DNA of 64,000 bases from Streptomyces endophytica (lineage in GTDB: Bacteria > Actinomycetota > Actinomycetes > Streptomycetales > Streptomycetaceae). The notes below the pieces were generated by a model. The model was given only the letters and a program-made list of their open reading frames with translations. It searched no databases and was not told where the DNA came from. Below, one piece after another: positions 12,204 through 21,214 of this stretch. The translations under genes were made by a program, and so were the position numbers. The stretch is from contig NZ_CP110636.1 of the NCBI RefSeq assembly GCF_026153355.1, positions 3,286,001 through 3,350,000 of the forward strand. The letters are read 5' to 3'. Numbering within the stretch: position 1 is the first letter of the stretch; the number at the start of each line of letters is the position of its first letter.

Positions 12204-13864
12204 TCAGCCGCGCCGCACCGTGAGGGTCGTCCAGGCGCCGACATGCACCCGGTCGCCCTCGTGGAGCGGCACCGGCACGTACGGCTGGATCGGCTCCTCG
12301 GCGAGGTTGATCGTGGTGCCGTTGGTGGAGTTCTGGTCCACCACCGCCCAACTGCCGTCCTGCTGCTGCACCAGCAGCGCGTGCTGGTGCGAGACGCCCG
12401 GGTCCTCCGGCGCGCTGCCCAGGTCGATGTCCGGGGACTCGCCGGTGCTGTTGCGGCGGCGGCCCACCGCCAGCTGGCCGTTGGCGAGCGACAGCACCTG
12501 CTCCGGGGAGTACGAGGGCAGGTTGAGCCCCGCCGCCTCCGGGCCGCTGCGGCCCATCATCGCCATGAAGTACTCGCGGTCCGGCGCGACCGCCACCACC
12601 CAGCCGTCACCGACGACCGGCGGCGGACCCTGCGGCGGCGCGGCGGGACCCTGGCCGGGACCGCCGTTCCACTGCTGGTCCGGCCCGGGCCCCTGCTGCG
12701 GCGGCATCTGCTGCTCGAACGGGGGCGGCTGCTGGTCGTACGGACCGGGCTGCTGGTCATACGGACCGGGCTGCTGGTCGTAGGGGCCCGGCTGCTGCGG
12801 CGGGAACGGTGCGGGCGGCTGCTGCTCGAACGGCGCCTGCGGGCCGGGGCCGGGCGGCGCGGGGGCCATCGGCGGCGGCGCGCCCTGGGCGGACGGCGGG
12901 CTCAGGGGCCAGTCGTCGACCTGCTGCTGCGGGGGCGGGCCGGGCTGGCCGGCCGGGCCGGGGCCGGGCATGCCGGGCGGCGGGCCGGGCTGGCCGGGGA
13001 AGCCACCGGGGCCGGGCTGACCGGGACCGGGCGGCATGCCCTGCGGAGCCTGCGGCTGCTGGGGCTGCGGCGGCGGGAAGCCGTAGCCGCCCTGGCCGTC
13101 CTGGCCGGGGGCGCCGGGACCGGGCATCGGCTGGCCGGGGCCGGGGCCACCGAAACCGGGGCTGCCGGGGCCGCCGGGTCCGGGTGCGGGCGGCGGGAAG
13201 CCGTAGCCGCCCTGGCCGCCCTGGGTGCCGGGACCGCCGGGGCCGGGACCGCCGGGGCCGGGGGCGCCGGGCGGCGGGCCCGGCTGGCCCATGGGCTGCC
13301 CGGGCGGGGCGTAGGACATCGGGGAGTTGGTGAGGAAGTTGTAGCGGCACTCGGCGCAGAACGGTGCCATCCCGTCCCGCGGCGTACCGCACTGCGGGCA
13401 CGGCTCACCCGGTGCGCCGGGACCGGACTGGTCGGGTCCGGGGCCGGGCATCGGCTGGCCGAGGCCGGGGCCACCGGGGCCCGGACCGGGAGCACCGGGG
13501 CCGGGACCAGGAGCACCGGGGCCGGGGCCGGCGGCGGGAAGCCGTAACCACCCTGGTCACCCTGGGGGCCGGGGCCACCGAAACCGGGGCCGCCTGGGCC
13601 GCCGGGTCCGGGTGCGGGCGGCGGGAAGCCGTAGCCGCCCTGGCCGCCCTGGGTGCCGGGACCGCCGGGTCCGGGGGCACCGGGCGGCGGGCCCGGCTGG
13701 CCCGGCGGCGGACCGGGCTGGCCGGTCGGCTGACCGGGCGGTGGCGTGTTCAGGAAGCCGGCAGGCAGGGAGGGCGGCGGGGGCACAGCACCCGGCATCC
13801 GCTGGCCGCACACCTCGCACCAGTCTTCGGCCACCGACTGGTGGCCGTTCGGGCAGGTCGGCAT
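12204..13864 (-). CDS. FHA-domain protein with N-terminal zinc ribbons and Pro/Gly linker (frameshifted near 13525)
   Basis: Last gene of the PknG cluster, about 553 aa when repaired; likely phosphothreonine-binding effector analogous in position to mycobacterial GarA. ATG at 13864 after GGAGGGGGA. Order: zinc ribbon MPTCPNGHQSVAEDWCEVCG (C4, H8, C16, C19); Pro/Gly/Gln linker with repeated GGYGFPPPAPGPGGPG blocks; second ribbon CPQCGTPRDG...CAEC; long Gln/Pro linker with three PGPYDQQ repeats; C-terminal FHA domain with VGRR, the SHQHALL core and NSTNGTTIN. The start frame derails in the linker, and one more G in the GGCCCCGG run at about 13520-13530 (minus strand) joins it to the frame carrying the second ribbon and FHA domain. 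No TTP/TVP phosphorylation motif of the GarA type was noticed. Confidence 0.85.
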
Positions 13865-14194
13865 GTCGGTTCTTCCCCCTCCGTACCGTTTCGTGTTGCT
13901 GGAACTGCTCGGTACTGATCGTGGTTCTCTGTCGCTTTTCCTCGCGCGAACGGTGCGCGCGGCGCGTGCGGCGGGAGTCATCCCGCCGGCCCCGGCACCC
14001 TTCGCCTTCGTCGCACAGTACCGGGCGTCGCATCGGCGACGCCCACCACCTTCGCAAGGAGTTTCGCACTCTCCTCCTTACGTGCGACGTCGGACGGCCG
14101 GTCATCGCCGCCCGAAGTCCCCGTACGGCGGCCGGAATCGGGCCGAACCTCCGCTAAGCCGTCATCCCTCCCCTGATGACCGGCTTGCGGTGAT
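13865..14194. other. 330-bp gap between PP2C and FHA genes with hairpins
   Basis: No coding bias in any frame. GGGCGTCGC (14023-14031) pairs with GCGACGCCC (14036-14044) across a 4-nt loop, and CGGCGGGA/TCCCGCCG form a smaller hairpin at about 13969-13988. These may partially terminate transcription after the phosphatase, so the FHA gene may have its own promoter here. The relatively A/T-rich stretch at 13880-13945 just upstream of the FHA ribosome site is a candidate. Confidence 0.45.
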
Positions 14195-15637
14195 TCAGCC
14201 GGTCCGGCCGGGGGCCGGCGCCGGGAACGGCACGACCGCCACGGTGACGTTGTCGTGCCCGCCGCCGGCGAGCGCATGGGCGACCAGCGCCCGGGCCGCG
14301 GGCAGCGGCCGGGCCGGCGCGTCGTACGGCAGCACCGCGGCCATCTGCTCCGCGGTGTCGGCGTAGTTCCACAGTCCGTCCGTGCACACCACCACGACGC
14401 CCGGGCCGTCCGGCTTGAACGACGCGGTGTGCGGCTCGACCTCGTAGGCGTCCGCGCCCAGCCAGCCGGTGATGGCGTGCGCCCGCTGGTCGGCGTTGGC
14501 CTCTTCCTCGGACATCAGGTTGTTGGCGACCATCTGGGCGGCCCAGGAGTCGTCCTCGGTGAGCCGGACGGGCGGCGCCGTACGGTCGTTGGGGATCCAG
14601 TACGCGCGGCTGTCGCCGACCCAGCCGACGGTCAGCAGCTCCCCGCCGACCAGCACGCCGACGATGGTGCAGGCCGGGGCGTTCTGCTGGCGGTGCTCGT
14701 CGTGCACGATCGAGGGGTCGGAGGCGAGTGCGTCCACCGCCGTGGAGGCGGTCAGCACGGCCTCGTGCATGGCCTGCTGGGGGTGGGTGCCGCGCGGCAG
14801 CGAGGCCGCCAGTGCCTCGCCGGCCGCCTCGGACGCCGCCCGGGACGCGTCGTCCGGGCGGGTCGCCGAGGAGACGCCGTCACAGACCACGGCCACCACG
14901 GCGGGCGCGCCGTCCGGCAGCGCGGCGGCCCGCAGCGCGAAGAAGTCCTCGTTGCGGTGGTGGCGGTGGCCGCGGTCGCTGACCGCCGCGATGCCCGCCA
15001 GCTCCCGCTCCATGTGGTCCCGTTCCGGTCCCGTGGCGGCCGCCTCCGGGGCAGCCTCCGGGGCGGGCGCGGCAGCGGGCGGTGCCGGCGCCGGCGGGGG
15101 ATCGAAGGGCGAGCCGCCCGACGGCGGGTCGAACGGGGACCGCTCCGACGGGGCATCGAAGGGCGTCTCCTCCGGGGCGGCCGCGCCGGCCCCGTCCGTG
15201 GTTGCCCCGGCCGCGGCGTCGGCGACCGCCTCGTACCCGGCGACCCGCGGATCGGCCGGGGGGCCGGCCGGCGGACCCGCGTCCGCACCCGGCAGACGGG
15301 TGCCGGGGTCGGGCGGCGGCGGCCCGGCCGGGGAACCGCCGGCGGGCGGTGCGGGCGGCGCCGGGGGCCGTGGCGGCACCGGAGGCGCGGGCGGCGCCAG
15401 TTCGTACACCGACGGCTCCGACGGCTCCGGCACCTCCGGCACCTCCGGCGACTCCGAGATCCCCGACGTCCCCGACGTCCCCGACGAATCCGAAGACGCC
15501 TGCGCCGCCTGCGTCGTCGGCGTCGCCTGCGCCCCGGCCGACGCCGGCAGCACGGCGCCGCACCGTCCGCAGAACCTGTCCGCCGCCTCGTACGGCTCGT
15601 CGCAGCCCGCACACCGGAACGGCCCAGTCACACCCAT
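14195..15637 (-). CDS. PP2C-family Ser/Thr phosphatase with N-terminal zinc ribbon
   Basis: 480-aa Mn/Mg-dependent protein phosphatase, the natural counterpart of the adjacent PknG kinase. ATG at 15637, one base after the PknG stop. N-terminal zinc ribbon C9-x2-C12 ... C23-x2-C26, then about 200 residues of Ser/Thr/Pro-rich low complexity (including ESPEVPEVPEPSEPS), then the catalytic domain: SDRGHRHHRNEDFF, VVCDGVSS, VGWVGDSRAYW, VVCTDGLWNYAD and GGHDNVTVAVV, supplying the metal-binding Asp residues. No membrane segment, so cytosolic. The longer ORF to 16624 is an out-of-frame extension over PknG. Confidence 0.9.
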   Translation of the reverse strand: MGVTGPFRCAGCDEPYEAADRFCGRCGAVLPASAGAQATPTTQAAQASSDSSGTSGTSGISESPEVPEVPEPSEPSVYELAPPAPPVPPRPPAPPAPPAGGSPAGPPPPDPGTRLPGADAGPPAGPPADPRVAGYEAVADAAAGATTDGAGAAAPEETPFDAPSERSPFDPPSGGSPFDPPPAPAPPAAAPAPEAAPEAAATGPERDHMERELAGIAAVSDRGHRHHRNEDFFALRAAALPDGAPAVVAVVCDGVSSATRPDDASRAASEAAGEALAASLPRGTHPQQAMHEAVLTASTAVDALASDPSIVHDEHRQQNAPACTIVGVLVGGELLTVGWVGDSRAYWIPNDRTAPPVRLTEDDSWAAQMVANNLMSEEEANADQRAHAITGWLGADAYEVEPHTASFKPDGPGVVVVCTDGLWNYADTAEQMAAVLPYDAPARPLPAARALVAHALAGGGHDNVTVAVVPFPAPAPGRTG

Positions 15638-15638
15638 G

Positions 15639-18245
15639 TCACACCCATGTCCTGGGGCGGAAGCGGTTGGCCCGTTCCACCAGTTCGATCCTTCTCTCAC
15701 CACGTTCCGCCAGCCGCGCCAGCAGGCGGTACGACCGTTCCAGGCCGAACCGCAGCCCGCGCTCGTCCAGCGGGCTGCCGAGCAGCACCGGCGGTCCGCC
15801 ACCGTCCGCCGTACCGTCCGGTCGGGCACCGTGGCTCCCGGAGAGTACCCAGTCCAGCGCCGCGCCGAGTACCTCCGCGGCGAGTTGTTCCCGCCGTCCG
15901 GCGTCCAGGCCGAAGTCCGCGAGCGCCTCGACCTGTTGGGCGGCCGCCCGCAGGTCCGGCAACAGCGGATCCTCCGGCGGGCGCTGCCGCAACCGGGCGC
16001 GGACCGCCGCGATCCGCGCCGCGGTGTAGTGGATGGACGACGCGGGGACGGACTCCAGGGCCTCGACCGCGCCCGCCCGGTCGCCCGCCGCCAGCCGCAC
16101 CCGCGCCAGCCCGAACGCCGCACTGACGTAACTGCGGTCGGTCGCCCACACCAGGCGGTAGTACTCCACCGCGTTGTCCCACTGCTCCAGCAGCTCGGCA
16201 CACAGGCCCAGCGCCAGCTTGGGCGCCGGCTCGCCCGGGAACGCGTCGTAGACCGCGTCGAAGGCCAGTGCCGCGGTCTCCCGGTCGCCGGTGGCCAGCG
16301 CCAGCAGGCCGCGGTGCCACACCACCCGCCAGTCGGCACCCCGGTCACCGGGCCCGTCGCCGGACGGGTCACAGGACCGTACGGCGGTGTCCCACGGCCC
16401 GGCGGGCGGGCCCGCCACCTCGTCGAGTACGGCCCGCGCGGCCGTGCCGTCGCCGTCCTCCAGATGGGTGCGCAGCTCCCGCAGCCGTATCTCCGGGGAG
16501 GCGACGGGCGCGGCGCGCAGCGCGGCGAGGAGTTCGGCCGGGGCGGCTGCCGGCAGCCCGGCCAGCAGGCCCGCGCCCGGGTCGTCCGGGTCCACCCGCG
16601 GCACCGGCAGCGCGAGCGCCGCACCGGCCACGTCCAGCGGCCGCAGCACCGGCCCGCCGGCCGCCGCGGTCCCGGCCCGGTCCGGGGCCGCGCCGCGCGC
16701 CCCCAGCAGCGAACTGTCGCCCTCCTGCGGCGCCAGCAGCTCGGTGTCCGCCGCCCGCAGCTCCGGCCCGAACAGCTGCGACAGCGCCGGCCGCGGCTCG
16801 CCCGACCGGACCGCCACCACCTCCCGCAGCACCCCCGTCAGCTGCTCGGCCATCTCCTGCGCCGACCCGAACCGGCGGTCGCGGTCCGGGTCCGTGGCGC
16901 GCACCAGCAGCCGGTAGAACGACTCGTAGGTGCGGAACACCTCGATGTGGTCCGGATCGGGCAGCGAATCGGCGAAGACGTTGGTGTAGCCCTGGAAGTC
17001 GAAGGTGAGGACGGCGAGGGTGCGCGCGACGGTGTACAGGTCGGAGGCGACCGACGGGCCCAGCGCGGCGATCTCCGGCGCCTGGTAGCCGATCGTGCCG
17101 TAGATCGGGCTCTCGTGGTCGTCCATCCGGCGCACCGCGCCCATGTCGATCAGCTTGAGCTGGTCGTGCTGCTGGAGGGCGTTGTCGACCTTGAAGTCGC
17201 AGTAGAGGTAGCCGCGGCTGTGCAGATGCCCGAGCGCCTCCAGCGCCTCGATGCCGTACGCGCAGGCCTGCTCCACCGGCAGCGGATCGCGCCTCCCCTC
17301 CGGCGTCCGCCGGTCGTTGGCGAGGTCCTTCAGCGACTTGCCGCCGACGTACTCCATGACGATGTAGCCGTCGAGGCTGCCCGTCTCCCGGTCGAGGTGC
17401 TGCACGAAGTTGTAGATCCGCACGATGTTGGCGTGCTCGATCTCCGCCAGGAACCGCCGCTCGGACATCGCGACCGCCAGCGCCTCCTCGTCGCCGGTGT
17501 CCAGCAGCCCCTTGAGCACCACCCAGCGGTCCGACACCGCCCGGTCGATCGCCAGATAGATCCAGCCCAGCCCGCCGTGCGCCAGGCAGCCCACGACCTC
17601 GTACTGGCCGTGCACCTTCTCCCCGGGCCGCAACTTCGGTACGAAGCTGTATGGATGGCCGCATTTACCGCAGAACCCCTCCGGGAGGCCCGTCCGGCCC
17701 TCGCGCGAACGGCCCACCGGCGCACCGCAGTCCGCCCGGCTGCAGAACCGCTTTCGCTCGGGCACCTCCGGATACGCCAGCACCGCCGTCCGCGGATCGG
17801 GCCGCGGCACCTGCGGCACCGTCACCAGGCCCGCGCCCAGCCGCCCCCGCGCCGACCCGGACGACGCCCCGCCGCCGGACCCGCGTACCGACACCGCCGC
17901 CACCCCGCGCGCCGGCGCCCCGCCGGACCCGTCGCGCGGCAGCCGCCCGGACACCGAACGCCGCGACACCGGCCGCCGGGACCCGGGGACCCGCCCGGAC
18001 GTCCCGGCACCGGAGCCCGGGCCGGGGGAGGGGACGGTCAGCAGCGCACCGGCCGCCTCCCGCTCCTCCGGGCCGGCCAGGAACGCCCGGCCCGTCACGC
18101 CCGTCGGCGGCGCCGCCAGCAGCCCGTCCGGCGACACCACCGGCGGCAGCCCGCACTCGTCGCAGTACCGCTCACCACCGCCGACGTCCTCGTAGCCGCC
18201 CGCACAGTCCCGCCGCTGGCAGCGCTCGCCGGCCCGCTCCGTCAC
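15639..18245 (-). CDS. pknG: serine/threonine protein kinase PknG
   Basis: 868 aa. GTG at 18245 overlaps the previous TGA (GTGA) behind GGGGGG; a longer ORF from 18569 would overlap the upstream gene. Order: N-terminal zinc ribbon C9, C14, C28, C31; Gly/Arg/Ser low-complexity region; rubredoxin-like metal site (FCSRADCGAPVG ... GFCGKCGHPYSF); kinase domain with Gly-rich loop GCLAHGGLGWIYLA, catalytic Lys in WVVLKGLL, catalytic loop YLYCDFKVDN and IDMGAV in place of DFG; C-terminal TPR-like helices. This is the PknG architecture. In mycobacteria and corynebacteria PknG with GlnH/GlnX adjusts glutamate metabolism through an FHA protein; all these neighbours are present. Cytosolic. Confidence 0.92.
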   Translation of the reverse strand: MTERAGERCQRRDCAGGYEDVGGGERYCDECGLPPVVSPDGLLAAPPTGVTGRAFLAGPEEREAAGALLTVPSPGPGSGAGTSGRVPGSRRPVSRRSVSGRLPRDGSGGAPARGVAAVSVRGSGGGASSGSARGRLGAGLVTVPQVPRPDPRTAVLAYPEVPERKRFCSRADCGAPVGRSREGRTGLPEGFCGKCGHPYSFVPKLRPGEKVHGQYEVVGCLAHGGLGWIYLAIDRAVSDRWVVLKGLLDTGDEEALAVAMSERRFLAEIEHANIVRIYNFVQHLDRETGSLDGYIVMEYVGGKSLKDLANDRRTPEGRRDPLPVEQACAYGIEALEALGHLHSRGYLYCDFKVDNALQQHDQLKLIDMGAVRRMDDHESPIYGTIGYQAPEIAALGPSVASDLYTVARTLAVLTFDFQGYTNVFADSLPDPDHIEVFRTYESFYRLLVRATDPDRDRRFGSAQEMAEQLTGVLREVVAVRSGEPRPALSQLFGPELRAADTELLAPQEGDSSLLGARGAAPDRAGTAAAGGPVLRPLDVAGAALALPVPRVDPDDPGAGLLAGLPAAAPAELLAALRAAPVASPEIRLRELRTHLEDGDGTAARAVLDEVAGPPAGPWDTAVRSCDPSGDGPGDRGADWRVVWHRGLLALATGDRETAALAFDAVYDAFPGEPAPKLALGLCAELLEQWDNAVEYYRLVWATDRSYVSAAFGLARVRLAAGDRAGAVEALESVPASSIHYTAARIAAVRARLRQRPPEDPLLPDLRAAAQQVEALADFGLDAGRREQLAAEVLGAALDWVLSGSHGARPDGTADGGGPPVLLGSPLDERGLRFGLERSYRLLARLAERGERRIELVERANRFRPRTWV

Positions 18246-19534
18246 GAATCCCCCCTGCTCTCCGGCTGCCGCGGAACCAGCACCTCCGCCGCCGCCTGCT
18301 GATAGCGCCACACCGCCTGCTCGGCCGCCCGCAGATCGCACGGCGCGCTCCACAGCATCCGCCGCGCGATGTCGTACCGCTCCACCAGCAGCGGATCCTC
18401 CGCCAGGCCGTGCCGCGCCACCCGCGCCCGGCACGCGTCCAGCCGGCCGCGCAGCTCCGCCCGTACGGCCAGCGGCGCGGTCACCGCCGTCAACGACTCG
18501 CGGGCCCGCTGCAGTTCGTCCTCCGCGCGCTCCTCCAGGCTGTCCAGCAGCGGCGACAGCCGGTGCCACTGCGCCCGCCGGCGGTACTCCGCGGCCGCCG
18601 CCAGCTGCTCGTGCAGCGCCGTCGACGGGCCGCTGACCGCCGGCACCTCCGACGCCGCGATCTTCGCCAGCACCTCGCCGCGCGCCTGCCGCGCCTCGGT
18701 CAGCGTCCGGTCCGCCCGCGACAGCACGTCCCGCAGCTGCATCAGCCGCCGCTCGGCGTCCTGCCGGACGTCCAGCACGGCCGCCACCTCCCGCCGGATG
18801 TCCTCCAGCGCCCGCGCCGCACGGTCGTAGCGCACGGTGTCCGGACGGCCGCCGCCCGGCGCCGAACTCCCCGTCGACGACGACACCCAGAACGCCAGCG
18901 GATCGGCGATCACCTGCGCCCGCAGCCGCGCCAGCTCACCCGTGATCCGCTCCAGATCGTCGCCGGCCGGATGCTCACCGGGCCGCACGCCCACCGAGTG
19001 CGCCAGCGACCGGGTCCGCTGCAACTCGGCCGACAGCAGGTCTATCCGGGCCGGCAGCGCCGACCACACCGCGTCGGCCGCCACGATCACATCGAGGGAA
19101 CGCGCGTACAGCCCGGTCATCCGCGCCACGAGCTCCTCCAGGCAGTACCGCTCGCCCGGCCCGCTCACCCCCGGCACCGTCACGCCCGCGCCGTGCAGCA
19201 GCTCCGTCAGCGCCGCCAGGTCCTCCGGGGACGGCCAGCGCCGCCGCGCCCGCAGCTCACGCGCCGCCGCCAACGCCCCCGTATACGCGTCGAACAGCGC
19301 CCACAGCACCGTGATGGACCCCTCCGTGGCGGCCCAGCGCTCCTTCGTGGTGCCCGACAGCTCCGCGCCCTCCAGCAGCCGGCGCCCCGCATGGTCCTGC
19401 AGCGCCAGCAGCGAGGTCTCGATCGCCTCGTACTCGGCGCCGAGCCGCGCCAGGGCGCGGTCCACCTCCTCCAGGCCCAGCACCGGGGCATCGGAACTCC
19501 CCGCGGAACCGGGGACAGGTCCAGGGACCCCCAT
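18242..19534 (-). CDS. helical/coiled-coil hypothetical protein of the PknG operon
   Basis: 430 aa, ATG at 19534 with stop overlapping the pknG start. Almost entirely predicted alpha-helix with heptad-like Leu/Ala/Arg patterns (for example the EDIRREVAAVLDVRQDAERR segment, about residues 235-260, and SLEERAEDELQRARESL near 330), no signal peptide or membrane segment and no catalytic motif. Its tight coupling to pknG and its position after glnH suggest a structural adaptor between the sensor and the kinase; that role is inference. No named family recognised. Confidence 0.75.
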   Translation of the reverse strand: MGVPGPVPGSAGSSDAPVLGLEEVDRALARLGAEYEAIETSLLALQDHAGRRLLEGAELSGTTKERWAATEGSITVLWALFDAYTGALAAARELRARRRWPSPEDLAALTELLHGAGVTVPGVSGPGERYCLEELVARMTGLYARSLDVIVAADAVWSALPARIDLLSAELQRTRSLAHSVGVRPGEHPAGDDLERITGELARLRAQVIADPLAFWVSSSTGSSAPGGGRPDTVRYDRAARALEDIRREVAAVLDVRQDAERRLMQLRDVLSRADRTLTEARQARGEVLAKIAASEVPAVSGPSTALHEQLAAAAEYRRRAQWHRLSPLLDSLEERAEDELQRARESLTAVTAPLAVRAELRGRLDACRARVARHGLAEDPLLVERYDIARRMLWSAPCDLRAAEQAVWRYQQAAAEVLVPRQPESRGDS

Positions 19535-19802
19535 CGATCACCTCTCCAATACGCGTACGCTGCACGGCGATTGCTGCGACCGAGTCCGCGCGGCTGCTGC
19601 GGTCCGGCTCCCTCCGCCTCCTGTTCTGTCCGCTTTCCATAGTGACGCCATCGGGCACTGTGTGGGGGGATCGGCCGGGTGACACCGCTCCCGGGGGCTC
19701 TTGACTTTCGCCGGGCCGTTTTCGCCGGGCCGTTGTCGACGTCCCGGGGGTGCTGTGGGCGCCCCGGCCGTCTTGGAGGCTCGGTGCGGCGCGCCGGGGG
19801 AG

Positions 19803-20837
19803 TCAGTCGCTGTACTCCGGTGACGGTGGGCCCGATATGTCCGGCAGATCGGCCTTCAGCCACTTGCGGTACGCCCGCATCCACGGACCGTCGGACGCCC
19901 CGCCGGCCCGGTAGTCGTCCAGGACCCTGTTGACCCGGCGCACCAGATCCGTGTCCGCCTCGTTCATCGCCACCCCGTACGGCTCGTTCGTGAACGGCCG
20001 GCCCTTCAGCTCCACCGCCGGATCCTGCGCCGCCTGCGCCGCGGCCAGCGCGTTGTCCGTGACCACCGCGTCCGCCTGGCCCAACTGGAGCCGCACCAGG
20101 CAGTCGAGCTGATTCGGCACCGTCAGCACCTTCGCGCCGTGCGGCCGCGCCGTCAGCTCCGCCTCACCCGTCGAACCGGCCGCCGTACACACCCGCTTGC
20201 CGCGCAGCGAATCGTCGAACGCCTTCACCGCCGACGTCTTCGGCGCCAGCACCTGCTGCCCGCCCTGGAAGTACGACGTCGAGAACGCCACCAGCTTCTT
20301 GCGCGCGCAGTTGATGGTCATCGTCCGCACCACCATGTCGACCCGGCGCTTCTGCAACGCCGGAATCCGCTGGTCGGTCGGTACCGCCTTGAACACCACC
20401 TTCGCGTCCGGCCCCAATATGTCGGCGGCGATCGCCCGCGCCAGATCGATGTCGAAGCCCGCCAGCTTGCCGGTCGCCGGATCGCGGTAACCCCACCGGT
20501 AGGTGTTCTGGTCGACCCCGACGACCAGCTGGCCCCGCTCCTTGATCCGCGCCACCGCCGGCCCGTCGTCCGACGACGGCCGCAGGCTCTCCGCGGCGTT
20601 CTCCGGCGTGCACCCCGCCGCGGGGGACCGGGCCGACGCCGACCCCGGACCGTACGCCCCGTGCGTCACCACGGGCGACGAGGCACGACCCGCGCCGCCA
20701 CCCACGCCACCGTCCCCGGGCCCGCCGGCCAGCGTCGGCACCAGCACCGCCGCCGCGGCCGCCATCACCCCCATGCCCGCCGCGACCGGCGCCAGGACGG
20801 CCCGCAGATTCCCCAGCACCCGCCGGCGCACCCTCAT
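19803..20837 (-). CDS. glnH: GlnH-like glutamate/amino-acid-binding protein
   Basis: 344-aa family-3 solute-binding protein. ATG at 20837 overlaps the stop of the preceding repeat ORF, with GAGGGGG upstream. N-terminal Arg-rich stretch then a single hydrophobic segment (VAAGMGVMAAAAAVLVPTLAG, about 17-38) with no lipobox Cys, so it is probably membrane-anchored rather than a lipoprotein. A Gly/Ser/Ala spacer precedes the binding domain: LVVGVDQNTYRWGYRDPATGKLAGFDIDLARAIA, VRTMTINCARKK, CTAAGSTGEAEL, ADAVVTDNA. In the actinobacterial GlnH-GlnX-PknG system it senses external Asp/Glu and signals to GlnX; no transporter permease gene is adjacent, which supports a sensory role. Confidence 0.85.
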   Translation of the reverse strand: MRVRRRVLGNLRAVLAPVAAGMGVMAAAAAVLVPTLAGGPGDGGVGGGAGRASSPVVTHGAYGPGSASARSPAAGCTPENAAESLRPSSDDGPAVARIKERGQLVVGVDQNTYRWGYRDPATGKLAGFDIDLARAIAADILGPDAKVVFKAVPTDQRIPALQKRRVDMVVRTMTINCARKKLVAFSTSYFQGGQQVLAPKTSAVKAFDDSLRGKRVCTAAGSTGEAELTARPHGAKVLTVPNQLDCLVRLQLGQADAVVTDNALAAAQAAQDPAVELKGRPFTNEPYGVAMNEADTDLVRRVNRVLDDYRAGGASDGPWMRAYRKWLKADLPDISGPPSPEYSD

Positions 20838-21214
20838 GCCCCCTCACCACGCCTTCTCCCCGCCGCCCCGCCGCCCACCGGCACTCCACCACCCACCGGC
20901 ACGCCGCGCACCGGGCCTCCATCACCCACCGGCACGCCGCGCACCGGTCGTTCACCACTCACCGGTACGCCGCGCACCGGCCCTCCGCCACTCACCGGCA
21001 CGCCGCTCGCCGGGCCTCCACCACTCAGCGGCACGCCGCTCGCCGGTCGTTCGCCATCTGTCGGTTGTTGGCCGCTCGCCGGTGCTCGGCGCGCCGGTTC
21101 TCCGCCGCCGGTCGGTTGTTGGCCGCTCGCCGGTACTTCGCCTGCCGGTGGTTGGCCGCTCGCCGGTGCTCGGCGCACCCGTTCTCCGCCGCCGGTCGGT
21201 CGTTGGCCGCTCAT
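20834..21214 (-). CDS. Gly/Pro/Val tandem-repeat protein between glnX and glnH
   Basis: 126 aa. Its ATG at 21214 overlaps the glnX TGA and its own TGA at 20834-20836 overlaps the glnH ATG (ATGA at both ends), exactly filling the gap between two real genes in an uninterrupted frame. The protein has no hydrophobic segment: an N-terminal half of SGQxPTGGGE...RRAPA units and a C-terminal half of 11-residue units of the form (S)GVPVSGGGPVR, repeated about five times, ending GRRRGEGA. Third-position GC is less extreme than in neighbours. It could be a real linker or scaffold protein, or an expanded intergenic minisatellite that happens to keep the frame open and preserve coupling. Not recognised in any family. 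Confidence 0.55.
   Translation of the reverse strand: MSGQRPTGGGERVRRAPASGQPPAGEVPASGQQPTGGGEPARRAPASGQQPTDGERPASGVPLSGGGPASGVPVSGGGPVRGVPVSGERPVRGVPVGDGGPVRGVPVGGGVPVGGGAAGRRRGEGA
20860..21205 (-). repeat. minisatellite of 33-bp (and longer) units
   Basis: Tandem degenerate copies of CACCACTCACCGGCACGCCG-type sequence (plus strand) in the right-to-left half, and GTTGGCCGCTCGCCGGT-type units nearer glnX. Unit lengths are multiples of three and underlie the repeat protein. Confidence 0.8.

Noticed and set aside
14469-18302. 1,277-aa plus-strand ORF
   Set aside because: Antisense shadow of the PP2C and pknG genes.
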